Assembly: GCA_945909635.1 (NCBI GenBank)
Contig: OX246690.1
Coordinates: 1,426,001 to 1,490,000, forward strand
From: Clostridioides difficile_A
GTDB taxonomy: Bacteria; Bacillota; Clostridia; Peptostreptococcales; Peptostreptococcaceae
Length of the DNA: 64,000 nucleotides
Reading direction: 5' to 3'
The notes under the pieces are model-generated. The model made no database searches. It was not told where the DNA came from and saw only the letters and a program-made list of their open reading frames with translations. The first letter of the stretch is position 1, and each line of letters opens with the position of its first letter. Shown here one piece after another: positions 9,462 through 18,778 of this stretch. A program made the translations under genes and the position numbers.

Positions 9462-11651
9462 ATGTATGAAGTTAATTTAGAACGAGCTATGAATTATTGG
9501 ATGGATTTGTTAGATGATTATACAAATATAGCAAAAATTCCAAATGATTTTTTTTATAAAGACTGTTCTGATGAAGTAGTAGATGAAGTTTTTAAGATGA
9601 ATATTGAGAAACATGAAAGATTAATTCGGTATTCTAAAAATAATAATATCAGCATAAGTTCTATCATAGAAACTATATATGGTCTTATACTTCAAAAATA
9701 TATATATGAAGATGATGTAGTCTTTGGAAAAACAATAAATATAATTCCAATAAGAGTTAAGGTAAGACAAAGTGAGAAATTTATAGATGTTGTACGAAAG
9801 TTAAAAAGACAATGGAGTAGGTCTTTAGAATATGGATATTATTTATTATCAGATATAGAGAATAAAAATCATCTAAATACTAAACTTATAAATACCATAT
9901 TTGTAGCTAAAAGTTTTGACTTATCATATGACTATGACATAGAAAAAAAAGGATATGATTTATCTGTAATAGTATATACAAAGAGGGCACTTAAAATAAA
10001 AATAAAATATAAGCCATCTATATACAAAAGAGAAACTATTAGAAGAATACTGAATCAATTTGATTATATAATAGAACAAATAATAAAAGATAACGATATT
10101 TTAATAGAGGATTTAGAATTTGTCTGTAAGAAAGAAGAAAAAGTATTATTAGAAGACTTCAATAATAATCAATATAAAGTTCCATATGATAAAAACTACA
10201 TTGATTTATTTAGAGAACAAGCTAAAATAACACCTGATAATATAGCAGTTAGAGATGAAAATAGAAATTTAACATATAGAGAATTAGATGAGTTAACTGA
10301 TAAACTTGCAGGTTATTTAAATCATATCGGAGTAAAAAGTGAAGATATAGTAGCTGTAATGTTACCAAGAGATATTAATATAATTATTACAGCAATAGGG
10401 ATTATGAAATCAGGTGGAGCTTTTTTTCCAATAGATACAAGCAATCCAGAGGAAAGATTAAATTATCTTCTTGAAGATAGTAATGCAAAAGTAGTGATAA
10501 CTACAGATGAACTTAGATGCAAAGTTGTAAATGAAAATACTATAGTACTTGATATAAATAATGAAAATATATTCAAAATAGGATATGAATTGACTGCAGA
10601 AATAACACCATCAAACTGTGCATATACGATATCTACATCAGGTTCAACTGGTAGACCAAAGACTATAGCCATAGAGCATAAAAGTCTAGTAAATATGTGC
10701 TATTATAGTGTAAAAGTAATAAATGCTACAGAAGATGATATATGTGGCATATACTTAAGCTTTAGCTTTGATGCTGTAATGAAACAGTTATTTCCATATT
10801 TGCTTATAGGTGCATCAATAAATATTATGCCTGAAGAAGCTAAGTTTGATGAATATACAGTAAATGAATATTGTGAGGAAAATGATATAACTATTTTAGC
10901 ATTACCAACAGCATTTGCAAAATTGTTTATACAAAATTGTAATAATAGTTCACTTAGAGTTGTACAGACTGGGGGAGAAAGACTAAAAGGGTATAGAAAA
11001 CGTAACTATGAGTTGTATAATGAATATGGGCCAACAGAATTTACTGTTGTATCAACTTCTTTCCATGTAGATAAGGAATACGGAAAAATACCAATAGGTA
11101 AACCTATATTTAATACTTATGCGTATGTATTGGATAAAAAGAATAAACTATGTCCAATTGGAGTTCCAGGAGAGTTATGTCTATCAGGGATTCAAATATC
11201 AAGAGGTTATTTAAATAAAAAAGGGTTAACAGAGCAAGTATTTGTAGAAAATCCTTATAAAACTTGTGAATATAATAAGTTAATGTATAGGACTGGTGAC
11301 TTAGTAAGATGGCTAGATGATGGAAATTTAGATTATATTGGAAGAATGGATAATCAAGTAAAAATTGATGAGTTTAGGATAGAGCTATATGAGATTGAAA
11401 ATATAATAAACAATATTGCAGAAATTAAAAGTGTTGTTTGTATATCAAGGACAAATGATGATGGAGATATGTATATATGTGCCTATTATGTTATTGATGA
11501 TAAAGATAGTGATAAGGTAAATGAAAGAGCAGTTAGAGAATATTTAAACGAGCATCTACCTCCATATATGATTCCAACAATAATAATGAGGATAGATAAA
11601 ATACCAGTTACACCAATCGGAAAAGTAAATAAAAAAGCACTACCAGAGTGA
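9462..11651 (+). CDS. NRPS-like protein: half condensation domain plus adenylation domain, no carrier domain
   Basis: The ATG at 9462 is preceded by AAGGGGG; an upstream in-frame ATG at 9357 has no ribosome site. The first 240 residues match the C-terminal lobe of a condensation domain (FGKTINIIPIRVKV region) but the N-terminal lobe with the HHxxxDG catalytic motif is missing. A full adenylation domain follows, with STSGSTGRPK, NEYGPTEFTVVS, YRTGDLVRW, GRMDNQVKIDEFRIELYEIE and the final GKVNKKAL lysine motif. The frame ends there, so no peptidyl-carrier or release domain is attached. It should activate an amino or other acid as an acyl-AMP; the acceptor is not in the window. The neighbours give no pathway. 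Confidence 0.82.
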   Translation: MYEVNLERAMNYWMDLLDDYTNIAKIPNDFFYKDCSDEVVDEVFKMNIEKHERLIRYSKNNNISISSIIETIYGLILQKYIYEDDVVFGKTINIIPIRVKVRQSEKFIDVVRKLKRQWSRSLEYGYYLLSDIENKNHLNTKLINTIFVAKSFDLSYDYDIEKKGYDLSVIVYTKRALKIKIKYKPSIYKRETIRRILNQFDYIIEQIIKDNDILIEDLEFVCKKEEKVLLEDFNNNQYKVPYDKNYIDLFREQAKITPDNIAVRDENRNLTYRELDELTDKLAGYLNHIGVKSEDIVAVMLPRDINIIITAIGIMKSGGAFFPIDTSNPEERLNYLLEDSNAKVVITTDELRCKVVNENTIVLDINNENIFKIGYELTAEITPSNCAYTISTSGSTGRPKTIAIEHKSLVNMCYYSVKVINATEDDICGIYLSFSFDAVMKQLFPYLLIGASINIMPEEAKFDEYTVNEYCEENDITILALPTAFAKLFIQNCNNSSLRVVQTGGERLKGYRKRNYELYNEYGPTEFTVVSTSFHVDKEYGKIPIGKPIFNTYAYVLDKKNKLCPIGVPGELCLSGIQISRGYLNKKGLTEQVFVENPYKTCEYNKLMYRTGDLVRWLDDGNLDYIGRMDNQVKIDEFRIELYEIENIINNIAEIKSVVCISRTNDDGDMYICAYYVIDDKDSDKVNERAVREYLNEHLPPYMIPTIIMRIDKIPVTPIGKVNKKALPE

Positions 11652-11661
11652 TTTTTTATTA

Positions 11662-11717
11662 TGACAGGTGTCGTAAAGTTATTGCAGAAATTTCTTTATG
11701 ACACCTGTTTTTTAGAA
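11662..11717 (+). terminator. Rho-independent terminator
   Basis: ACAGGTGTCGTAAAG pairs with CTTTATGACACCTGT and is followed by six T. It closes the adenylation-protein gene. Confidence 0.88.
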
Positions 11718-12061
11718 TGAATCAATTTACACAAAAGAAAGAATTTTCTGTACATTTTTACTGTGATGAAAATTTGTTTATGGGAATGATTATTGTATTT
11801 TTTATACTTTTGCGTGTTTTAAAGTGTTTTTTTAACAAATTTAATTTTATATTAAAAATTTTTTTTATTTTTTATCTTAATGCTTTTTAGTATAATTGAA
11901 AAATAAAAAGAATATTAGCATAAAAATATCTAAAAATAGAAAATAATAATATGGGGTTAAATTTTAGTAACTTTAACTCGCTATTTGTAAAATAATAAAA
12001 AGTTAAGTTTTATATGTATATATGTTATAATATATACAAACTGAAAAGGGGTGAAAATTTT
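11718..12061 (+). promoter_or_regulatory. Upstream region of the OPT transporter, possible CodY box
   Basis: This gene-free stretch of about 340 bases holds a TATAAT at 12026-12031 close to the OPT start, AAGGGGTG as ribosome site, and AATTTTCTGTACATT at 11742-11756, which differs at two positions from the CodY consensus AATTTTCWGAAAATT. CodY control of peptide transporters is common in Firmicutes; here it is only a suggestion from the sequence. Confidence 0.35.
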
Positions 12062-13990
12062 ATGAACAAAAAATTACCTAAGGGTGCTTATGGTGAGGTT
12101 AGTGGAAAAGATTACGTTCCTTACATCACAGATAAGTCCAGAACCGGTGGAAATGTAGCTGTACTGATTATCGGTATCATTTTAGCTGCCATTTTTGCCG
12201 CATCTACAACTTATTCTGGAATGAAGGCTGGTCTTACTGTTGCAGCTGGTATTCCAGGAGCTATAATAGGTTCTGCTTTTGTTGGAGCATTTGCTCGTCA
12301 AAAAGGTATTCTTGGTAAGAACTTAATCCAAGGTATGTCAAGTGGTGGAGAATCTGTTGCAAGTGGATTCATTTTCGTATTACCAGCAGTTATATTAATT
12401 GGAAGCCAAATTACATTTTTAGAAGGCTTAGCTGTTGGAGTTGGTGGAGTTTTATTTGGTATAGGAGTTGCTGCTATAGTTCACAACTATCTAATAGTTG
12501 AAGAACATGGTAAACTTATGTACCCAGAATCAATGGCTATATCTGAGACACTTGTTGCTTCAGAAGCTGGTGGAGATTCAATTAAGTACATGGGAATAGG
12601 ATTTGTAATAAGTGGATTTATTACTGTATTAACTGGTTCATTCTTAAATGTAGCAAACAATGTAATGAGTCTTGTAGGAAGTAAGTTCTACAAATGGAAA
12701 TTTGATATCGAAGTAAATCCTCTACTTTTAGGAATAGGATTTATAGTAGGACTTGAAGTTTCTTTAACAATGTTTGCAGGAAGTATATTATCAAACTTTG
12801 GTATCGCACCTTTAATAGGATACTTTACAGATATGGCTAGAGATGGAGCTATGGTATGGAATAATCCTGCAATGCCTCTTAACCAAATGGATGTTGGAGC
12901 TATATCTAGTAGTTATGTAAAATATATAGGTGCTGGTATGATGCTTTGTGGTGGTATTATTGGTGCAATAAAACTTATACCAACTATAATCGCTTCTATA
13001 AAAGAAACACTTAAAGCTAAATCAAGTACTGGAGAAGGAGAAGAAGGTTCATCTATACAAATGATACTTTTATTAGGTGGAGTAGTTGTTGGATTCCTAG
13101 CAGCGTTCTTAATTTCTGGTAATATTGCTATGGCAATTATTGGAGCTATCATATCTCTTTTATTATCTTTATTATTTGTTATAGTAGCAGGACGTTTAAC
13201 AGGAACAATAGGAACATCAAACCTTCCAGTTTCTGGTATGACTATTGCTTCTCTAGTTATTGTAACATTAGTATTTGTTGTAATGGGCTGGACTGATTTA
13301 GAAGCTAATAAATCATTACTTTTATTTGGTTCATTTATAGTTGTTGCTATTGCTATAGCTGGAGGTTATACTCAATCTCAAAAAGTAACTTATATCATTG
13401 GTGGTAGCAAAAATGAAATGCAACGTTACTTTACAATTGCAAGTATAGTTGGTGTTATAGTTGTTGTTGGAGTAATTTTATTACTTTCTGACCAACTTAA
13501 AGCAACTGGTGATAATGTTCAATTTGCATTACCACAAGCTAACTTAATGTCAACATTAACTTCTGGTATTATGTCAGGTAGTTTACCTTGGGTTATGATT
13601 ATTGTTGGAGTATTTATGGCAATTGTTTTATATGCATTAAATTTACCAATAATGACTATAGCTATAGGATTCTATTTACCAATAGCAACTACTTCTATAA
13701 TATTAGTTGGAGCATTAATCCGTTTATTTGTTGAATTGGTATCTAAAACTGAAAAAGAAAAAGAAGTTAAAGTTTCTAATGGTATAAGTTTATCTTCTGG
13801 TCTTGTTGCTGGTGGTTCTATCATTGGTTTAATAGGTATAATATTACAAGTAACTGGAGTTATAACTCCAAAAGTACCAAGTGGATTTGCCGCAACAAAT
13901 TCAATGGCAATTGCTTTATTAGTAGTTTTAGTTGTACTTACAGCATTACCTATTGTTTTATCTAAAGTAAAAAATAATGAGCAAGAGTAA
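12062..13990 (+). CDS. OPT-family oligopeptide transporter
   Basis: About 642 residues with some 14-16 hydrophobic segments spread over the length. SSGGESVASGFIF, YPESMAISETLVASEAGG and LPISGMTIASL-like stretches are typical of bacterial OPT proteins, which import oligopeptides by proton symport. The ATG at 12062 follows AAAGGGGTG; an upstream frame start at 12014 lies in the promoter. Codon use at the start is richer in C and G than in neighbours, which suggests high expression. A short loop near 325-345 (TLKAKSSTGEGEEGSS) is the only long hydrophilic segment. It overlaps the next gene by 14 bases, so the two are coupled. Confidence 0.9.
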   Translation: MNKKLPKGAYGEVSGKDYVPYITDKSRTGGNVAVLIIGIILAAIFAASTTYSGMKAGLTVAAGIPGAIIGSAFVGAFARQKGILGKNLIQGMSSGGESVASGFIFVLPAVILIGSQITFLEGLAVGVGGVLFGIGVAAIVHNYLIVEEHGKLMYPESMAISETLVASEAGGDSIKYMGIGFVISGFITVLTGSFLNVANNVMSLVGSKFYKWKFDIEVNPLLLGIGFIVGLEVSLTMFAGSILSNFGIAPLIGYFTDMARDGAMVWNNPAMPLNQMDVGAISSSYVKYIGAGMMLCGGIIGAIKLIPTIIASIKETLKAKSSTGEGEEGSSIQMILLLGGVVVGFLAAFLISGNIAMAIIGAIISLLLSLLFVIVAGRLTGTIGTSNLPVSGMTIASLVIVTLVFVVMGWTDLEANKSLLLFGSFIVVAIAIAGGYTQSQKVTYIIGGSKNEMQRYFTIASIVGVIVVVGVILLLSDQLKATGDNVQFALPQANLMSTLTSGIMSGSLPWVMIIVGVFMAIVLYALNLPIMTIAIGFYLPIATTSIILVGALIRLFVELVSKTEKEKEVKVSNGISLSSGLVAGGSIIGLIGIILQVTGVITPKVPSGFAATNSMAIALLVVLVVLTALPIVLSKVKNNEQE

Positions 13991-14324
13991 TGATGTTTTA
14001 GATATTGTATTTAAAATTACTAGTGGACTTGAATATGAAGTAGATGAAAATAGTATTGTAACGATACTTGAAAAACAGGACCATAAAATCCAAAAGTTTT
14101 TTAGAAAGTTAAAAGCTAGGATACCTAAATATAAAAAAATAGAACTAGATGAATATTCTAGTTTCGTATTTTTACAGATTGATGGTCAAAGGACTGTTAG
14201 AGCGATAGGCGAGAACCTAGAAGCTAAATATGGAGAAGAATCTTATCCACTTTATGAAAGATTGTTAGTTTTTTTAAATCATATTGAAGTTAATTGTCAC
14301 TATGTTGAAAGACTGGATATATAA
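13977..14324 (+). CDS. PqqD-like small protein coupled to OPT transporter
   Basis: This 115-residue protein has an EYEVDENSIVTIL start and a QIDGQRTVRAIGENLEAKYGEES segment that resembles the winged-helix PqqD fold (IDG.RTV..I...L...Y). PqqD proteins bind precursor peptides for modifying enzymes, but no radical SAM or precursor gene adjoins it, so here it may serve the transporter instead. Its ATG lies 14 bases inside the OPT gene. A strong terminator follows. Confidence 0.6.
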   Translation: MSKSNDVLDIVFKITSGLEYEVDENSIVTILEKQDHKIQKFFRKLKARIPKYKKIELDEYSSFVFLQIDGQRTVRAIGENLEAKYGEESYPLYERLLVFLNHIEVNCHYVERLDI

Positions 14325-14380
14325 ATATAAGGAAGCTTATTATAGGATATATCGGAATGTAAAAGTTAGAAGATAATTAT

Positions 14381-14420
14381 AAAAGAGGCTATCTCAAAAT
14401 GGAGATAAGCCTCTTTTTTA
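14381..14420 (+). terminator. Rho-independent terminator
   Basis: AAGAGGCTATCTC pairs with GAGATAAGCCTCTT and is followed by T residues. It ends the OPT/PqqD-like operon. Confidence 0.88.
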
Positions 14421-14496
14421 GTGTTAAAATTATGAAAATATATTTAAAACCTGTAAATTTAAATTAGAAATTATTAAACTTAATATTAACATATAA

Positions 14497-16416
14497 TTAT
14501 TTATTATTAGCTATTTCATCAGCTAGATTATTTAAATATTCCCATCTCTCATATTTATGTTCAAGTTCCTTTTCTAGTTTTGACTTTTCATCTAAAATTT
14601 CTTGAAGCTTAGTAAAGTCAGTTGAAAATTTTGAAGTACTTTCATCAAGTGTTGAAATTTTAGATTCAAGTTTTTCTATATCAGATTCAATATTTTCAAA
14701 TTCTCTTTGTTCATTATATGAGAATTTGAGTTTTTTATCATTTTTAGGTTTTTCTTTTTTTGAAGTAGTAGAATCGTCTTTTTTTATTGACTCCTTTTTA
14801 GACTCTTCAAACTCAATTCCTTGAATCTCTCTATATATAAGATAATCACTGTAATTACCTGTATATACATGGATTTTTCCATTTCCTTCATATGCAAATA
14901 TTTTATTACAAATTCTATCTAAGAAATATCTATCATGTGATACTGTAATTACTACACCTCTAAATTCATCAAGATATTCTTCTAAGATTTTAAGTGTCTC
15001 AATATCTAAGTCATTTGTAGGCTCATCCAACAGAAGTACATTAGGAGCCGTCATAAGGATTCTAAGAAGGTGGAGTCTTCTTCTTTCACCACCAGATAAT
15101 TTACCTATCAAAGTATACTGCATGGTACCATTAAAAAGGAATCTTTCACACATCTGAGAAGCTGTAATTCTAGTACCATCTGAAGTCTCTATATAATCAC
15201 TAGCTTCTTTTACATAGTCTATAGCTCTCATATCAATGTTCATATGAGAGTCATCTTGAGAAAAACAACCTATTTTAACTGTCTCTCCAATTGAAATATA
15301 TCCACTATCAGGTTCTATTTCTCCATTAAGTATGTTTATAAGGGTTGATTTACCCATACCATTTTTTCCTATTATACCAATTCTATCAGTACGAGCTAAA
15401 GTATATTCTAAGTTATCTATAACTGTATTACCTTCAAAAGCTTTGGATATATTGTGTATTTCTATTATTTTATTTCCAAGCCTACTTGATGCAACTGATA
15501 TATCAAGATTTTCATCAGGCTTGAAAGTTTCCCTGTTTGTAAGTTCATCGAATCTTTGTAAACGAGCTTTTTGTTTTGTACTACGAGCTTGAGCTCCTCG
15601 TCTAACCCAAGCAAGTTCTGTTCTAATTAAATTTTGTCTTTTATCTTCAATACTTGCTTCTAGTGCAAGTCTTTCCATTTTCTTTTCTAGAAATATTGAA
15701 TAATTACCATCATAACTAAATAATCTACCTTTATCTAGTTCAATGATTCTATTCGTAACACGGTCCAAAAAGTATCTATCATGAGTTATCATAAGTAGTG
15801 AACCTTTTCTTGAATTGAGATATTCTTCAAGCCAATCTATAGTATCATTATCTAGATGATTAGTAGGCTCATCCAGTATCAAAAGCTCACAAGGAGTAAT
15901 AAGGGCTGATGCTAAAGAAACTCTCTTTCTTTGACCTCCAGAAAGTTCTGCTATTTTTTGATTAAAATCATTTATACCAAGTTTCGTAAGCACTGACTTG
16001 GCTTCACTTTCCAAATCCCAAAGATTTAAAGCATCTATTTTTTCGTGTATTGATAATAATTTTTTATTCAATTCATCTGTAAAGTTCGAATTAAGTCTTT
16101 CCAAAATTTCTTGATATTCACCAAGTAGTTTTAATTCCTCTGAAGTCCCATTAAATACTTGTTCAAGTACAGTTGAATTTTCATTATAAGTTGGGTTTTG
16201 AGGTAGATACTCTATTCTAATACCATTAGTTTTTGTTATATTACCAGTTTCGCTTTCTTCAACTCCTGCAATAATCTTAAGTAAAGTAGATTTACCAGTT
16301 CCATTTACACCAATGAGTCCTATTTTTTCACCATCATTGATTCCAAGAGATATACTTTCAAGTAATTTTTTTTCGGAATAACTTTTACTTATGTTTTCCA
16401 ATGTCATTAAATTCAT
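14497..16416 (-). CDS. ABC-F family ATPase (Uup/YdiF-like)
   Basis: About 639 residues with two ABC domains and no membrane segments. Walker A sites are GVNGTGKST and GKNGMGKST; signatures are LSGGQRKR and LSGGERRR; Walker B sites are LLILDEPTNHLD and VLLLDEPTNDLD. The linker between domains carries the charged ABC-F segment, and the C-terminus from about 545 on is a lysine/glutamate coiled coil as in Uup. ABC-F proteins act on ribosomes, either in translation quality control or antibiotic protection. The ATG at 16414-16416 follows AAAGGTG. I do not assign a resistance role. Confidence 0.88.
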   Translation of the reverse strand: MNLMTLENISKSYSEKKLLESISLGINDGEKIGLIGVNGTGKSTLLKIIAGVEESETGNITKTNGIRIEYLPQNPTYNENSTVLEQVFNGTSEELKLLGEYQEILERLNSNFTDELNKKLLSIHEKIDALNLWDLESEAKSVLTKLGINDFNQKIAELSGGQRKRVSLASALITPCELLILDEPTNHLDNDTIDWLEEYLNSRKGSLLMITHDRYFLDRVTNRIIELDKGRLFSYDGNYSIFLEKKMERLALEASIEDKRQNLIRTELAWVRRGAQARSTKQKARLQRFDELTNRETFKPDENLDISVASSRLGNKIIEIHNISKAFEGNTVIDNLEYTLARTDRIGIIGKNGMGKSTLINILNGEIEPDSGYISIGETVKIGCFSQDDSHMNIDMRAIDYVKEASDYIETSDGTRITASQMCERFLFNGTMQYTLIGKLSGGERRRLHLLRILMTAPNVLLLDEPTNDLDIETLKILEEYLDEFRGVVITVSHDRYFLDRICNKIFAYEGNGKIHVYTGNYSDYLIYREIQGIEFEESKKESIKKDDSTTSKKEKPKNDKKLKFSYNEQREFENIESDIEKLESKISTLDESTSKFSTDFTKLQEILDEKSKLEKELEHKYERWEYLNNLADEIANNK

Positions 16417-16441
16417 ATAATTCACCTTTATTTCTAATCTA

Positions 16442-17224
16442 TTATTTTTCAAAATGTTGATAGTCTGGGTTTTTCCAATATCCACCCCAACTCCAACCTC
16501 TGCTTACAAAAGCATTATAACAATCATCACCTTTTTTTATCATTCCAAATTTCGAAGTAGACCTATCAGCATAGACTGTGCTTACTTTAGGACTAACATT
16601 ATCTCCAGAAACTTGAGGATTCTGTAATGGATTTATATCTATAGCACGTCCTTTACCATGGTTTGAAACGACACTTGTACCAGCTACAGTTCTATAACAA
16701 AATGATGAGGTATTATTATCAGACATAGATTTTTCATCTACAGCATCATAATCATCTATTAGTTTGATTTTTTCAATTGGATATTTTTTTTCGTATAATT
16801 CCTTAAAAATATCCACAATTTCTGGAGCTAGTTCACTATTTACTATCATTTCTCCTTGATGAGTCTTTTCATCAAATCCATAGTATGTAAGCTTTAAATA
16901 AGATAGGCTATCAAAGCTTATAGGTTCATCAGAAGGCATAGATTTACCAATCATCTTGTTTTTTATATTATCTGGTATTGAAGAATATGAAAAAGTAGGT
17001 TTGATATTGTTATCTTCCTGCTTTTTACTAGAGCTTTGATTATTTTTAGAATCATCTGTTGTATTGTTTTTATTTTGCATAGTTTCTTGGCTGTTTATGT
17101 TATTTTTTTTGTTAGGATTAGAGAAAAGTATCTCATATATAGATAATAAGGCAAGAAATAATACAGTTATTACAATTGTTAATTTTAATTTATTAATCTT
17201 TTTTCGTTTTGACTTTTTACTCAT
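16442..17224 (-). CDS. Membrane-anchored M15-family D,D-carboxypeptidase (VanY-like)
   Basis: The 260-residue protein starts with a basic stretch (MSKKSKRKK) and one membrane helix (about 15-35), then a low-complexity Asn/Lys/Ser linker to about 75. The catalytic domain has SNHGKGRAIDINP and DYQHFEK, the zinc-binding H-x6-D and H motifs of M15C peptidases. It would trim D-Ala or L-Ala-D-Glu bonds of cell-wall peptides outside the membrane. The start at 17224 is preceded by GGGGG. It lies 25 bases upstream of the ABC-F gene on the same strand. Confidence 0.85.
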   Translation of the reverse strand: MSKKSKRKKINKLKLTIVITVLFLALLSIYEILFSNPNKKNNINSQETMQNKNNTTDDSKNNQSSSKKQEDNNIKPTFSYSSIPDNIKNKMIGKSMPSDEPISFDSLSYLKLTYYGFDEKTHQGEMIVNSELAPEIVDIFKELYEKKYPIEKIKLIDDYDAVDEKSMSDNNTSSFCYRTVAGTSVVSNHGKGRAIDINPLQNPQVSGDNVSPKVSTVYADRSTSKFGMIKKGDDCYNAFVSRGWSWGGYWKNPDYQHFEK

Positions 17225-17271
17225 ATTATCCCCCAGTGTTAGATTCATATAAACTATATATATTATACATC

Positions 17272-17310
17272 ATAAAAATAAACTAGGCTAACAATATTTA
17301 GTTAACCTAG
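17272..17310 (-). terminator. Minus-strand terminator overlapping a stop codon
   Basis: On the minus strand CTAGGTTAAC pairs with GTTAGCCTAG, followed by TTTATTTTT. The TAG stop of the MocR gene (17307-17309) lies inside the stem. It separates ddl-mocR from the M15 peptidase gene. Confidence 0.72.
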
Positions 17311-18755
17311 GACATTTCATCTATAGTTTCTCCAATTATTTTTATTCCAATTTCAATGTCTTTGAAAGATAACCTAGAAAATCCAAGTCTTAGAGTGTCA
17401 TAACCAGAATCGTCTGTAAAGAATAAATCTCCAGGCATAAATATAACATTTTTTTCATAACATTTTTCCAATAGTTTTCTAGTATCTATGTTTTTTAATT
17501 TTATAAATATATGCAAACCACCATCACCTAAGATGTATTCTGTGTTTATATATTTTTTTATACATTCATATGCAAAGTTAAATTTATCTCCATAGAATTT
17601 ACGTATTTTTTTAACATATTTTTCAAAAGCACCATTGCTCAAATAATCAAATAAAATTCCTTGGTCCAAAAATGATACATGTATATTTCTGCATCTTTTA
17701 ACACTTTCTAACTTATCGATTACTTTTTTATCTGCAAATATCCATCCAATTCTCATTCCAGGAAATAAAATTTTTGAGAAACTGCCAATATATACAACTC
17801 CATTATTCATATTGTCAAGAGAGCAGATAGGAAATATATGAGAACTATTGTAGAGCAATTCTTCATTAAAACCATCTTCTATAATTGCTATGTTATACTT
17901 TTTCATAAGATTATAGAATTTGTATCTATTTTCAGGAGTCATTACAATCCCTGTAGGATTGTGATAAGAAGGTGTAATATATGCAAATTTTATTTTATTT
18001 TTGTACTCAATTAAGCGTTTCTCTAGCATATTAAAATCCAAACCATCTTCATGTATGTCTACACCTAAAATATTAAGATTATGCGATTTCATAATTTTTA
18101 TAGCAGTATTATGAGTAGGATTCTCACATATTATGTAATCTTTTTCTTGAGTAAAAGATGACATAATAATGTCAAAGCCTTCTGTAAATCCATTTGTTAT
18201 TAGTATATCTTTGTTATTAATATCAACACCCTTGTTTGTCATGTATTTTAGTAAATAATCAATAAGGGGTTTGTAACCCTGTGCATATCCATAATTGAGC
18301 AATTTGTGACCTTCTAACGATATTCTATTTAGAAAAGATTTTTTGAATTCTTCCATATCAAATAAATCTCCATCTGGAGAGATACTTTTAAATGAGATTA
18401 AGTCAGAGCTCCAAGGAATCTCACTTTTTATAATATCCAATTCATTAGCTTTTTTGGAATATGTATTCTCTAAACAGTCCCAGTTCAAAGACCATGTAGT
18501 ATTTGAAGATTTATTCTTTGATTTAACAAATGTACCTTTTCCGGAAATAGAGTAGATTAGTCCTTCAGATTTTAATTCTTCATAGGTTAAGACTATAGAA
18601 TTTCGACTAACTTGTAAAAGCTGACTAAGCTCCCTTGTAGAAGGGAGCTTACTATTGTCTGGAATTAATCCTTTTGATATCATATCACTTATATAATTTT
18701 TAATTTGTATATAAATTGGTTCATTATCATTTAATTTTAGATTTGAAAATATCAA
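17307..18755 (-). CDS. MocR/GabR-type GntR regulator with aminotransferase domain
   Basis: This 482-residue protein has an N-terminal winged helix (LPSTRELSQLLQVSRNSIVLTYEEL, about 40-66, then GKGTFV) fused to a class I aminotransferase fold from about 120, including the pyridoxal-phosphate lysine in YIGSFSKILFPGMRIGW. MocR proteins sense PLP or an amino-acid adduct and act on nearby genes. It sits 23 bases downstream of ddl on the same strand, and a MocR regulator named DdlR controls ddl in Brevibacillus, so control of ddl by D-Ala level is a fair guess. Its own transcript probably comes from the ddl promoter. Confidence 0.85.
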   Translation of the reverse strand: MIFSNLKLNDNEPIYIQIKNYISDMISKGLIPDNSKLPSTRELSQLLQVSRNSIVLTYEELKSEGLIYSISGKGTFVKSKNKSSNTTWSLNWDCLENTYSKKANELDIIKSEIPWSSDLISFKSISPDGDLFDMEEFKKSFLNRISLEGHKLLNYGYAQGYKPLIDYLLKYMTNKGVDINNKDILITNGFTEGFDIIMSSFTQEKDYIICENPTHNTAIKIMKSHNLNILGVDIHEDGLDFNMLEKRLIEYKNKIKFAYITPSYHNPTGIVMTPENRYKFYNLMKKYNIAIIEDGFNEELLYNSSHIFPICSLDNMNNGVVYIGSFSKILFPGMRIGWIFADKKVIDKLESVKRCRNIHVSFLDQGILFDYLSNGAFEKYVKKIRKFYGDKFNFAYECIKKYINTEYILGDGGLHIFIKLKNIDTRKLLEKCYEKNVIFMPGDLFFTDDSGYDTLRLGFSRLSFKDIEIGIKIIGETIDEMS

Positions 18756-18778
18756 ATTACCACCTCAAATTATTTTAT

